Assembly (NCBI RefSeq): GCF_003987355.1
Contig: NZ_PIPR01000001.1
Coordinates: 558,001 to 622,000 of the forward strand
DNA length: 64,000 nucleotides
Source of the DNA: Pseudidiomarina aestuarii
GTDB lineage: Bacteria > Pseudomonadota > Gammaproteobacteria > Enterobacterales > Alteromonadaceae
Direction of reading: 5' to 3'
The translations under genes and the position numbers were made by a program. Of the stretch, positions 17,522-28,090 are shown one piece after another. Numbering within the stretch: the stretch's first letter is position 1; the number at the start of each line of letters is the position of its first letter. The notes under the pieces were generated by a model. The model saw nothing but the letters and a program-made list of their open reading frames with translations. It did not search any database and was not told the DNA's origin.

Positions 17522-18451
17522 ATGAGCTGCGTCAACAATATCTTAGTTGTGCTTGATCCTGAAGGTACCGAACAAAAGGCGCTCAACCGCGCGCTACAAC
17601 TCGCCCGTATTTCTGGCGCGAAACTCACGCTGTTGCTCTCCATTTATGACTTTTCATACGAAATGACAACCATGTTAGCCGCTGAGGAACGTGACCTCAT
17701 GCGTGATAGTTTGATCGAGGATCGACGCGTGTGGATCCGTGATCTATTGGAGGATTACAATACTCGTGACCTCCAAATCAACATCCAAGTGGTTTGGCAC
17801 AACCGTCCTTTCGAAGCCATTATTGAAGCGGCCATAACAGGGAAGCATGACATCATCGTGAAAGGCACGAAACAACGTGAGGGTCTTGCCGCGCTCCTAT
17901 TTACCCCGACCGACTGGCATTTGCTGCGCAAAGCACCCTGTCTCGTCTTATTGGTTAAGGAACATGATTGGCCAGAGGGGGGCCAAATTTTGGCTGCTAT
18001 TCACACCACAGGTGAGAACAATCAGCATCAGGAACTTAACCAGCGAATTACCGAACAGGCGCTGCGCTTTGCCCAATGTTTAAGTAGCACGGTGCACCTC
18101 GTCAATGCCTACCCAGGAGCACCCTTGACTATCGCTGCCGAGATACCCGAATTTGACACCGGTAATTATCGCGAAAGCATCGCAGAGAACCATCGTCAGG
18201 CTTTGGCTGAGCATGCAAAACCTTTTGCTATTCCTGCTGCTCAACAACACGTTCAAGAAGGGTTGCCCGAGCAGGTCATTCCAGCCTTAGCGAAAGAGCT
18301 CGATGCAGAACTCGTGGTCTTGGGAACCATGGGGCGAACTGGCTTCAGCGCGGCACTTTTGGGCAACACCGCTGAGCATGTCATTGAACAGCTCAATTGT
18401 GATTTGCTCGCAGTAAAACCTGCGGGATTTCAATCGCCGGTTAAGGTATAA
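17522..18451 (+). CDS. uspE: Tandem universal stress protein UspE
   Basis: This is a 309-residue protein with two Usp domains: residues about 3-145 ([24 protein letters not shown]) and about 155-305. The second domain keeps the nucleotide-binding pattern G-T-M-G-R-T-G-F-x9-G-N-T. The first ends with [10 protein letters not shown] strong GGAGGTGA ribosome binding site precedes the ATG. UspE contributes to survival under DNA-damaging, osmotic or oxidative stress, with details unclear. In enterics the gene lies beside fnr, but no fnr is present here. Confidence 0.92.
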   Translation: MSCVNNILVVLDPEGTEQKALNRALQLARISGAKLTLLLSIYDFSYEMTTMLAAEERDLMRDSLIEDRRVWIRDLLEDYNTRDLQINIQVVWHNRPFEAIIEAAITGKHDIIVKGTKQREGLAALLFTPTDWHLLRKAPCLVLLVKEHDWPEGGQILAAIHTTGENNQHQELNQRITEQALRFAQCLSSTVHLVNAYPGAPLTIAAEIPEFDTGNYRESIAENHRQALAEHAKPFAIPAAQQHVQEGLPEQVIPALAKELDAELVVLGTMGRTGFSAALLGNTAEHVIEQLNCDLLAVKPAGFQSPVKV

Positions 18452-18483
18452 TCGCGCCGTTTTTTCATCAAGCGGTAGTGAAT

Positions 18484-19431
18484 ATGTCGACAGCAGAAAC
18501 AATAGCCAACTTAGGTCCTGCGGCCAAAAAGCAGAAATACGCATTGAATAAGTTACAAAAACGTCTCCGTCGTGACGTCGGGCGCGCTATTGAAGATTTT
18601 AATATGATCGAAGACGGTGATCGCGTGATGGTCTGTTTGTCAGGCGGCAAGGACAGCTACACACTGCTCGACATATTGCGGTTTCTGCAGCGTATTGCTC
18701 CGATCAAATTTGACATCATTGCGGTGAATCTGGACCAGAAACAACCGGGGTTTCCAGAGCATATTTTACCTGAGTATCTTACCCGTGAAGGCGTCGACTT
18801 CCGCATTATTGAAGAAGATACCTACTCAATCGTGAAAGAAAAGATTCCTGAAGGGAAAACCACCTGCTCGCTTTGTTCGCGTCTACGGCGCGGCATTCTT
18901 TATCGCGTCGCCAACGAGCTCGGAGCGACCAAGATCGCGCTCGGTCACCATCGCGACGACATGTTGGAAACCTTGTTATTGAATATGTTTTACGGTGGCA
19001 CCATGAAATCAATGCCGCCCAAATTAGTCAGTGACAATGGTCAACATGTTGTCATTCGTCCACTTGCTTACGCTCGTGAAAAAGATATCGCGAAGTACGC
19101 CGAGGCATGTCAGTTCCCTATTATCCCTTGCAACCTCTGCGGTTCGCAGGAAAATTTACAGCGAAAAGTCATCAAAGACATGCTGAAACAATGGGATCGC
19201 AGTCATCCTGGCCGTATCGAAAGTATGTTTTCGGCACTACAAAACGTCGTTCCATCGCATCTGGCCGATGCAAGTTTATTCGGATTTAAGTCGATAACCG
19301 CAACTGGACAAGAGAATCCGGATGGCGATACGGCGTTCGATCACGCTACGCCGACCACCTTTCTAAACTTCCGCGATGAAGACGACCAAGCGGACGAGAT
19401 TACTCCGATCCAGGTGCTGAATTTAAGTTAG
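18484..19431 (+). CDS. ttcA: tRNA 2-thiocytidine-32 synthetase TtcA
   Basis: This protein of about 315 residues thiolates cytidine 32 in certain tRNAs, using ATP and an Fe-S cluster. ATG 18484 is preferred. A GTG two codons earlier (18478) is possible. The PP-loop SGGKDS is at 53-58. The cluster cysteines are visible as C128-S-L-C131 and C216-N-L-C219, and GHHRDDM sits between them. The gene follows uspE by 32 nt. Its last 32 nt overlap the convergent Bax-like gene, so both proteins' C-termini are encoded by the same DNA on opposite strands. Confidence 0.95.
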   Translation: MSTAETIANLGPAAKKQKYALNKLQKRLRRDVGRAIEDFNMIEDGDRVMVCLSGGKDSYTLLDILRFLQRIAPIKFDIIAVNLDQKQPGFPEHILPEYLTREGVDFRIIEEDTYSIVKEKIPEGKTTCSLCSRLRRGILYRVANELGATKIALGHHRDDMLETLLLNMFYGGTMKSMPPKLVSDNGQHVVIRPLAYAREKDIAKYAEACQFPIIPCNLCGSQENLQRKVIKDMLKQWDRSHPGRIESMFSALQNVVPSHLADASLFGFKSITATGQENPDGDTAFDHATPTTFLNFRDEDDQADEITPIQVLNLS

Positions 19432-20287
19432 ATTCAGCATCTGAGTTTGCGTCCGACTCAATCACATCGACAATAATCGGGCGGTTGACTCGAATCATTG
19501 AGTTGAGCTCGTCAATATAGTCTTCGCCTCGCTCAGAATAACTCATCAGACCCGGCGTTAGGTCGAGTGCCCTTATGTCGGCACCTTCTAGGCGTCTCTG
19601 CTCTCGTAACACACGCAAATCTAAATAAGCCGGATGCGTGTTGATGTTTCGCAAATAACTACGCACCGACGCATTGACCGAAGCGAATCTCTGTACCTCG
19701 TGATTCGCACCTTCTGGGCGCGAATCTGGCACAATGCCGCACCCCTCGCTGAAGCACCATTGGCCAAAGAAATTTAATCCGTCACGTGCAAATCGAGACG
19801 TACCCCAACCGGATTCATTAGCCGCCTGCACCAGAACCAGAGCCTCAGGGACGACGTCAACACGCCGTAATAACAGGTCAAACTGTGTACCCAACTCAAC
19901 ATCATCAGTTTTAACTCGATAGAGACTTGCTAACTGCTTGAGCCATGCCAGCTCTCCAGCTTTTAATGCGTTGGAATCAACTTGCCAACGTTCATACAGA
20001 CGCAACAATCGATCGCGTTGGACCTCAATCCGGCTATTTTCGGCTTGAACTAGAGGTGCCAGGAAAGCAAAGAATGCCTGCTTTTTATCTCGCGTATCTG
20101 TATAGGTTGTAAAGTCAGGAACTTCCTTATGAATTGGCGCTTCCACCAGTACAGCTGGTTCGCCAGGACGCAGCTCTGGCGCGTCTGAATGTGTATTCTG
20201 CAGTTGGGTGGGAATATAGACGCTTAGCGCAACCGCACTAAGCGTTATGACCAATAGACTACTGTGCCAAATTTTTTGATTTTGCAT
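19400..20287 (-). CDS. Bax-like glucosaminidase-domain protein
   Basis: This is a 295-residue protein. ATG 20287 has AGAGGATC upstream and starts a signal/anchor helix (residues 8-26). The Bax/FlgJ-type glucosaminidase fold is seen in [26 protein letters not shown], whose Glu is the expected catalytic acid, and [15 protein letters not shown] follows. Residues after about 270 are acidic and look disordered. It probably cuts peptidoglycan in the periplasm. E. coli Bax is the nearest known relative. It begins 8 nt after the upstream membrane protein's stop, so the two form an operon. Confidence 0.87.
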   Translation of the reverse strand: MQNQKIWHSSLLVITLSAVALSVYIPTQLQNTHSDAPELRPGEPAVLVEAPIHKEVPDFTTYTDTRDKKQAFFAFLAPLVQAENSRIEVQRDRLLRLYERWQVDSNALKAGELAWLKQLASLYRVKTDDVELGTQFDLLLRRVDVVPEALVLVQAANESGWGTSRFARDGLNFFGQWCFSEGCGIVPDSRPEGANHEVQRFASVNASVRSYLRNINTHPAYLDLRVLREQRRLEGADIRALDLTPGLMSYSERGEDYIDELNSMIRVNRPIIVDVIESDANSDAESNLNSAPGSE

Positions 20288-20294
20288 AGATCCT

Positions 20295-21128
20295 CTATTC
20301 GTTTGGAGTATCTTTATTGATTGGTGAAGAGGCCTCGACCTGCTCTTCCGCAAACACTGGTTCAGCTTCTTGCGTATCACGATCGCCGAGCAAGGCGATG
20401 TAGAGAACGCCGGTCACATTAAATAGGAGCGGCAACGTAAACAACAAACCGAGCAATAACGGTAATGCACTAATAATTATGATGATAACCATGATAATCA
20501 TTAAGCCCAACGCCCGCCAGAAATAACGGCGAAGGACCAACACTGAACCCATAATCGATTTGAATACACTGGTTTGACGATGTACGACCAGCGGTATAGC
20601 CAACATAAATGTAATGTTGATGATAATCAGTGCAATCAGACTAACCGCACCGGCGGCTGGCGGACTAAAAAGACCGATACTCACAAATGCCAAAAATGTG
20701 ATCAGAGCGGGTAAAGCAAGCTTAACGAAAGTCACCGCCATGACAGGAATCGAGCGCTGTAATACCGAAAACGCGGCCGAAAACGTGATTTTTTCATCAT
20801 TGGCGTTAAGGATGCCAATGAGCGTCAGACCGCCCCATAGAGGCGCAAGAATGATTTGAGTGACAATCCCAGTCCAATCGTTGTCACTTTTCAATTCAGG
20901 ATCCAGCATGACATCGAACATTGTCATTCCCTCGGGAATCGTTAGGAACAAACTATTCAACACCATGGCAATCACAATATAAGCAATCATCAACGGCAGC
21001 ATAACCGGCAAGCTACGTACTGTAATCTCCCAGGCACGCTGCAAGACTTCGCCTATGACAAGTGGTTCTTCACCCCGTAACGCTCTGCTGAAATTGCCTT
21101 GTCGTTTCACTAGTTTGTCATCACTCAT
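20295..21128 (-). CDS. Polytopic membrane protein of unknown function (YciC-like)
   Basis: This is a 277-residue protein with about six hydrophobic segments between residues 36 and 255, an N-terminal cytoplasmic region starting DDKLVKRQGNF, and a charged C-terminal tail. The repeated arrangement and the G-E-V-L-Q-R-A-W entry into the first helix resemble YciC/BPSS1780-type proteins, whose function is unknown. The start has TGGAAC upstream. It is the first gene of a two-gene operon with the Bax-like protein, and it is divergent from rluE across 157 nt in which I see nothing else. Confidence 0.6.
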   Translation of the reverse strand: MSDDKLVKRQGNFSRALRGEEPLVIGEVLQRAWEITVRSLPVMLPLMIAYIVIAMVLNSLFLTIPEGMTMFDVMLDPELKSDNDWTGIVTQIILAPLWGGLTLIGILNANDEKITFSAAFSVLQRSIPVMAVTFVKLALPALITFLAFVSIGLFSPPAAGAVSLIALIIINITFMLAIPLVVHRQTSVFKSIMGSVLVLRRYFWRALGLMIIMVIIIIISALPLLLGLLFTLPLLFNVTGVLYIALLGDRDTQEAEPVFAEEQVEASSPINKDTPNE

Positions 21129-21285
21129 GTCGGTTCCATTCTATTTTTTAACTGTTTAATCATCGACATTGTTGCACTGAAATGCGCGAGTCGCTACGAA
21201 ATAGTTTATCATTGTCGCCTCACAAGCGCACTTGCCGCTGCTCGGCTGGACCTAACAGTTCTGCGCTATTTATTGGAGAGGAATT

Positions 21286-21906
21286 ATGCCCGCCCCACAA
21301 CGCCGCCGTTCACGTGTTCGCTCACCAGCCAAAGACGCGATGAAAGTTCGTCCCGCCAACCCCAAAATCGTATTGTTGAACAAACCTTTTGGCGTGTTAA
21401 CGCAATTTTCGGGGGACGACTCTGAGCACACATTAAAATCATTGGTTCCGTTCAAAGATGTTTATCCTGCCGGCCGCCTTGATAAAGATAGTGAGGGACT
21501 TTTGGTGCTGACCAATGACGGTGTGATTCAGCACAAGATCACCGATCCCAAATATAAAATGCCGAAACTCTACTGGGCACAAGTTGAAGGTATCCCGACC
21601 ACCGAAGCACTAAAGGCGTTGCGTGATGGCGTTGAATTGAATGACGGCGTAACAGCGCCCGCCGAAGTATTCCTGATGGACGAACCTGCGGAATTATGGC
21701 CACGAGTCCCCCCGATTCGCGAACGCCAAGCCATTCCTACAACGTGGTTGTGTTTGCGAATTACCGAAGGACGCAATCGACAAGTACGCCGGATGACGGC
21801 AGCGGTAGGTTACCCCACACTACGTTTAATTCGAGCTGGGGTCGGACCTTGGACATTACGTGGAATGCAGCCTGGCGAGTGGCGTGAAGAACCCTCTGTG
21901 TGGTAG
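21286..21906 (+). CDS. rluE: 23S rRNA pseudouridine synthase E
   Basis: This is a 206-residue protein of the RsuA/RluB/RluE family that makes pseudouridine 2457 in 23S rRNA. The catalytic motif GRLDKDSEGLLVLTNDG places the active Asp at 66. A basic N-terminus replaces the S4 domain found in RsuA/RluB, as in RluE. The C-terminal ITEGRNRQVRRMTAAVGYPTL... segment is also typical. A GGAGAGGAA ribosome binding site precedes the ATG. mnmA follows after 38 nt in the same direction. Confidence 0.94.
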   Translation: MPAPQRRRSRVRSPAKDAMKVRPANPKIVLLNKPFGVLTQFSGDDSEHTLKSLVPFKDVYPAGRLDKDSEGLLVLTNDGVIQHKITDPKYKMPKLYWAQVEGIPTTEALKALRDGVELNDGVTAPAEVFLMDEPAELWPRVPPIRERQAIPTTWLCLRITEGRNRQVRRMTAAVGYPTLRLIRAGVGPWTLRGMQPGEWREEPSVW

Positions 21907-21944
21907 AATTCGCCGCCATAAAGGTAAGCGTCAATTGAGTAGTT

Positions 21945-23083
21945 ATGAGCACAGAAAAACACGACAATTCGCACAAAAAAGTCATCGTCGGCATGTCCGG
22001 CGGGGTTGATTCATCGGTATCCGCATACTTACTTCTGCAACAAGGCTATCAAGTTGAAGGCTTGTTCATGAAAAACTGGGAAGAAGACGATACCGACGAA
22101 TATTGTGCAGCAGCAACGGATCTTGCCGATGCTGAAGCTGTTTGTGAAAAGCTCGGGATACCATTGCACACCGTGAATTTTGCGGCGGAATATTGGGACC
22201 ACGTTTTCGAATACTTCTTGGAAGAATATCGCGCAGGTCGTACGCCGAATCCCGACATCATGTGCAATAAGGAAATCAAATTTAAAGCCTTTCTCGAATT
22301 CGCAGCCGAAGCGCTCGCTGCCGACTATATAGCTACTGGACATTACGTCCGGCGTCGTGAAGTGAATGGCAAGCACCAATTATTGCGCGGTCTAGATGAC
22401 AATAAAGACCAAAGCTATTTCCTGTATACCCTCAGTCACGAGCACATTGCGCAAACGCTTTTCCCTGTCGGAGAGCTGGAAAAGCCAGAAGTACGCCGTA
22501 TTGCTGAAGAGCAAGGTCTGGTGACAGCCTATAAAAAGGATTCAACCGGCATTTGCTTTATTGGTGAGCGGAAGTTTAAGGATTTCTTGCAGCAATATTT
22601 GCCTGCGCGTCCGGGCAGCATTGAGTCTGTCGATGGCGTGGAATTAGGCCAGCATGAAGGTTTGATGTATCACACGCTGGGGCAACGTAAAGGCCTACAC
22701 ATCGGGGGTGTTGCCACTGCGGGGGATGAGCCTTGGTATGTGGTCGACAAAGATCTCGAGCGCAATGTTTTGATCGTTGCTCAAGGAGCGCAACATCCGC
22801 GTCTGATGTCAACCGGCCTGATTGCAGGTCAGTTACATTGGGTAAACCGCGCCACACCAGCAGACACCTTCACCGCAGTGGTGAAGACGCGTTATCGTCA
22901 ACACGACATCTCATGTCGGGTGAAACGCCTCGACGATGGCCGCGTAGAAGTACAGTTTGACTCCCCCGTCGCCGCAGTAACCCCTGGGCAGTCTGCTGTT
23001 TTCTATCAAGACGAAGTGTGTCTCGGTGGTGGCATCATTGAACAACGCTTAGCGAGTCACCTATCACCTACCGAGGTACTGCT

Positions 23084-23087
<4 letters not shown>
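21945..23087 (+). CDS. mnmA: tRNA-specific 2-thiouridylase MnmA
   Basis: This 380-residue enzyme adds sulfur to uridine 34 of tRNA-Lys, -Glu and -Gln, taking persulfide sulfur from the Tus/IscS relay. The PP-loop GMSGGVDSS is at 16-24. The catalytic cysteine is C107 ([11 protein letters not shown]) and the persulfide cysteine is C204 ([12 protein letters not shown]). The central RNA-binding region and C-terminal beta-barrel are complete. Its TGA stop overlaps the GTG start of hflD, matching the mnmA-hflD-purB order known in gammaproteobacteria. Confidence 0.97.
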
Positions 23088-25131
<2,044 letters not shown>

Positions 25132-25132
25132 C

Positions 25133-26284
25133 ATGACTGTGCATCTAAAGCTCGATACGCAAAATTTTTTGCAACAGTATTGGCAACGCCAACCACTGTT
25201 GATTCGCGGTGCGTTTGCGGATTTTAACGATCCCATCGAACCCGAGTTGCTTGCCGGTCTCGCTATGGAAGATGGCGTCGACTCGCGAGTCATCGAGAAT
25301 CATCAGGGTCAGTGGAATGTTCAGCACGGTCCGTTTAGCGACTACGAAGCTTTTGGTGAGAGCGGTTGGACTTTGTTAGTTCAATCTGTGAATGAGTGGT
25401 TCCCAGCGGTGCAGAGTCTGCTCCAACCATTTCGGTTTTTACCGGATTGGCGAACCGATGATGTCATGGTCAGTTTTGCTACCGAACACGGCGGTGTCGG
25501 GCCTCACTTGGATCAATACGACGTGTTTATTATTCAAGGCACAGGTACACGTCATTGGCGCGTTGGTGAGCGCTTAACTGGTGCTGCAGAACACTGCCCA
25601 CATCCTGACCTAAAACAACTTCAGAGTGATTTTGTCGCCACTATTGACACGGTTTTGGAACCTGGTGATATGCTTTATATTCCGGCTGGATGTCCGCATG
25701 AAGGCGTTGCACTCGAGCCAAGTCTCAATTACTCCATTGGTTTTCGAGCCCCCAACAGTGCAGAGTTTATTGCTGCTCTTGCTGACGTCTTACATCAAAC
25801 TGAACAACACTATCCACGCTACCGTGACCCGGCAGCTCTTCAAGCTGGAACTGCGTTTCGCGTCGATTCGGAACAATTGAATGCGGTGAAGTCGTTTGTC
25901 CAGCATGGTTTGAGTGAAGCACAACTCGATATCGCGCTATTACAGGTCATGTCGCAAAGTAAGCGACCCTTACCACAACCTGATGACGTTATTTCTGAAG
26001 CAGTGTTGGCCCAAGCATTAGCTTCCGAACTACTGCTCTGCCGCACGCCGGGTTCACGTATTTTGTTGGGGCCACAAGAGGAAGCGCTTTACTTTGCTGG
26101 AGAACGTTGGCCGCTCGCACCAGAGCAGCATGACTTTGTCACACAACTGGCGCAGCAGTGGGATGATTGTGAGCTTACGGATTACGCCAGCCACCTCGCT
26201 CACGACCACAATCGCGCACTAGTGTGCGAATTATTGCAAGCTGGCGTGTTCTATCTAGTTCAAGAGGAAGGTGAGCCTAGCTAA
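25133..26284 (+). CDS. roxA: Ribosomal protein uL16 arginine hydroxylase (JmjC)
   Basis: This is a 383-residue protein matching E. coli RoxA/YcfD, a 2-oxoglutarate/Fe(II) oxygenase that hydroxylates an arginine of L16. The iron ligands are visible in the cupin: H125-L-D127 (GPHLDQYDVF) and H189 (AGCPHEG). A RQPLLIRGAF segment marks the N-terminus. The C-terminal half is the dimerisation and winged-helix part. It starts one nucleotide after purB. Its last 8 nt overlap the convergent DUF4826 gene. Confidence 0.92.
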   Translation: MTVHLKLDTQNFLQQYWQRQPLLIRGAFADFNDPIEPELLAGLAMEDGVDSRVIENHQGQWNVQHGPFSDYEAFGESGWTLLVQSVNEWFPAVQSLLQPFRFLPDWRTDDVMVSFATEHGGVGPHLDQYDVFIIQGTGTRHWRVGERLTGAAEHCPHPDLKQLQSDFVATIDTVLEPGDMLYIPAGCPHEGVALEPSLNYSIGFRAPNSAEFIAALADVLHQTEQHYPRYRDPAALQAGTAFRVDSEQLNAVKSFVQHGLSEAQLDIALLQVMSQSKRPLPQPDDVISEAVLAQALASELLLCRTPGSRILLGPQEEALYFAGERWPLAPEQHDFVTQLAQQWDDCELTDYASHLAHDHNRALVCELLQAGVFYLVQEEGEPS

Positions 26285-26708
26285 CCGGCTCATCTTTCCA
26301 TAAATCATCCTGCTCGGTCATTTCGTACAGACTCTCCGCACGACCAACTAGGAAGCTAGCATAGCGTTGCTGTTCTGGGTCTTTCGACGCTTCAGGATCT
26401 TGAACAATGCCCTCTGCACGCAGTTGCCACTGCAACGCAAAATGTTTCAACGCATCACGCGCGGTTTCAGCTACTTTCGCACTGACGACGTCACTTGGAA
26501 CATCACCGTTGATAGCCCAAATTTCTTTCTTATCTTGCGTCGTCAAACGCCAAACCGCGACCAATGGCACCAAGTAACGACACCGCTTCGTTAACACACG
26601 ATCAACGATAATACCCTGCTCTGCCAGATACTTATTTGCTTTCTGAAAATGCTCGCGGACCCATGCAGAAACATCTGCATCGTTCGGAGGCGTAGTTGCT
26701 TCAGCCAT
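26277..26708 (-). CDS. Small soluble protein, probable DUF4826
   Basis: This is a 143-residue protein. ATG 26708 has AGGTTCAC upstream. A longer frame to 26780 lacks support. It is acidic and alpha-helical and contains VREHFQKANKYLAEQGI, then a hydrophobic strand YLVPLVAVWRLT, then EIWAINGDVPSDVV. I recall this pattern from proteins annotated DUF4826 in marine gammaproteobacteria. No activity is known. It is a single-gene unit, convergent with roxA and divergent from the leucine dehydrogenase gene. Confidence 0.6.
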   Translation of the reverse strand: MAEATTPPNDADVSAWVREHFQKANKYLAEQGIIVDRVLTKRCRYLVPLVAVWRLTTQDKKEIWAINGDVPSDVVSAKVAETARDALKHFALQWQLRAEGIVQDPEASKDPEQQRYASFLVGRAESLYEMTEQDDLWKDEPVS

Positions 26709-26842
26709 AGTGAACCTATTTGTTTTAACTGGTCTATTTACCGTAATGAAGGCTGCCTCAACGAGGCGCCAAAGGGCCATTATAGTAACGCGAAAGGCTG
26801 ATTTGGCAAAGCCTAAAGCGCTGTAAACTTTGGTTGCAAAAG

Positions 26843-26858
26843 TTGACGTTTACGTAAA
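26843..26858. promoter_or_regulatory. LiuR-like operator upstream of leucine dehydrogenase
   Basis: TTGACGTTTACGTAAA is an imperfect 16-bp palindrome about 90 bp before the leucine dehydrogenase start. Its first six bases could double as a -35 element. From memory, it resembles the motif described for LiuR, a MerR-family regulator of branched-chain amino acid degradation in gammaproteobacteria. That fits the function of the downstream gene. The rest of the 238-nt gap shows nothing that I recognise. Confidence 0.45.
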
Positions 26859-26946
26859 CGAAATATTTTATCCAGTTACTAGCGAAAGCAAGAACAAAAT
26901 GGTAATGTGCGCGCACTTTATTGGGATAAACGAGGACTGATTACTC

Positions 26947-27999
26947 ATGTCTCTATTCGAGCACACAGAGTTCGACCAACACGAGCAAGTCGTGTTTTGT
27001 CATGACAAAGAAACTGGTCTTAAAGCCATTATTGCTATCCACGATACGACTCTTGGCCCCTCACTGGGTGGCACCCGTCTTTGGAATTACGCCTCCTCTG
27101 CAGAAGCTCTCACGGACGTTCTTCGTTTATCGCGGGGCATGACCTATAAAAGTGCGCTCGCTGGACTACCTTTAGGCGGCGGCAAAGCGGTTATTATTGG
27201 TGATGCTAAAACGATTAAGAGCCCAGAATTGTTCCGCGCTTATGGCCGTTTCATCAACTCACTCAGCGGTCGCTACATTACTGCTGAAGATGTGAACATC
27301 CGCACCAGCGACATCGCAATTGTAGCCGAAGAAACCACGTTTGTGGCAGGTACAGCTGAAAAAGCAGGCGACCCATCGCCGCATACCGCTCTGGGAACTT
27401 ATCTAGGTCTGAAAGCTGCGGCTAAACACAAGCTCGGTAACGAAAATTTGCAGGGCGTTAAAATTGCCGTACAAGGTTTAGGTGCTGTTGGTTACGACTT
27501 TGCCGAGTATTGCCATAAAGAAGGTGCCGAGCTCTTCGTGACCGATATCAACGAAGAAGCCTGTCAACGCGCAGCGCGTGAACTTGGTGCAACGGTGGTT
27601 GGTTTGGATGAAATCTACGGCTTAGACGTGGATGTTTATGCTCCTTGTGCGCTAGGTGCGACCATTAATGATCAAACACTCGCGGTGCTGAAAGCAAAAA
27701 TCATTGCTGGTAGCGCGAATAACCAGTTAGCAACACCTGCACACGACCAAAAAGTCATGGATCAAGGCATCTTGTATGCTCCAGACTATGTTATCAATGC
27801 CGGTGGCGTTATCCACGTCTGTAGCGAAGCTGCCAATATGTCTCGCGTTGAGACAGATAAACGTGTCCGTGACATCTATGGCACCTTAGATACCATCTTC
27901 TCTCGTTCTACTGCTGAGAATCGACCTACCGGTCAAATCGCAGATGAGCTGGCACGTGAAGTTATCGCGAAAGCCAAAGCGGCGAAAGCAAACGCCTAA
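26947..27999 (+). CDS. ldh: Leucine dehydrogenase-type amino acid dehydrogenase
   Basis: This 350-residue enzyme of the Glu/Leu/Phe/Val dehydrogenase family oxidatively deaminates branched-chain amino acids to 2-oxo acids with NAD+. The substrate region GGTRLWNY is at 41-48. The catalytic lysines are K68 (GMTYKSALAG) and K80 (PLGGGKAVI). The Rossmann motif GLGAVG lies near 179. NAGGVI occurs near 285. The length fits leucine or valine dehydrogenase better than glutamate dehydrogenase. It stands alone between a LiuR-like site and a terminator, which suggests independent control by amino acid supply. Confidence 0.9.
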   Translation: MSLFEHTEFDQHEQVVFCHDKETGLKAIIAIHDTTLGPSLGGTRLWNYASSAEALTDVLRLSRGMTYKSALAGLPLGGGKAVIIGDAKTIKSPELFRAYGRFINSLSGRYITAEDVNIRTSDIAIVAEETTFVAGTAEKAGDPSPHTALGTYLGLKAAAKHKLGNENLQGVKIAVQGLGAVGYDFAEYCHKEGAELFVTDINEEACQRAARELGATVVGLDEIYGLDVDVYAPCALGATINDQTLAVLKAKIIAGSANNQLATPAHDQKVMDQGILYAPDYVINAGGVIHVCSEAANMSRVETDKRVRDIYGTLDTIFSRSTAENRPTGQIADELAREVIAKAKAAKANA

Positions 28000-28015
28000 C
28001 TGCTTCAGTGGTCAT

Positions 28016-28046
28016 AAAAAAAGCGACGTAACAACGTCGCTTTTTT
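28016..28046 (+). terminator. Intrinsic terminator after leucine dehydrogenase
   Basis: GCGACG (28023-28028) and CGTCGC (28035-28040), with a TAACAA loop, are flanked by A-run and T-run tails. The hairpin starts 17 nt after the stop. It may also stop transcripts arriving from ydiJ on the other strand. Confidence 0.88.
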
Positions 28047-28058
28047 GTATCCACGTCC

Positions 28059-28090
28059 TTTTCACTGTTCACTTTTCACTTTCACTCACT
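28059..28090. repeat. Heptad repeat tract, AGTGAAN type, at the ydiJ stop
   Basis: Read on the minus strand this is AGTGAGTGAAAGTGAA followed by AGTGAAC and AGTGAAA units, about four copies of a 7-nt repeat. The last codons of ydiJ (S-E-S-E-K) and its TGA stop are made of these units. A similar tract ends the nitroreductase gene at 45013-45035. The unit differs from the GCTAYTR heptads found elsewhere in the window but has the same length and the same placement at gene ends. Confidence 0.65.

Noticed and set aside
18447-18452. Promoter for ttcA (exact TATAAT)
   Set aside because: The hexamer overlaps the uspE stop and no acceptable -35 is seen 16-18 bp upstream, so it may be chance.
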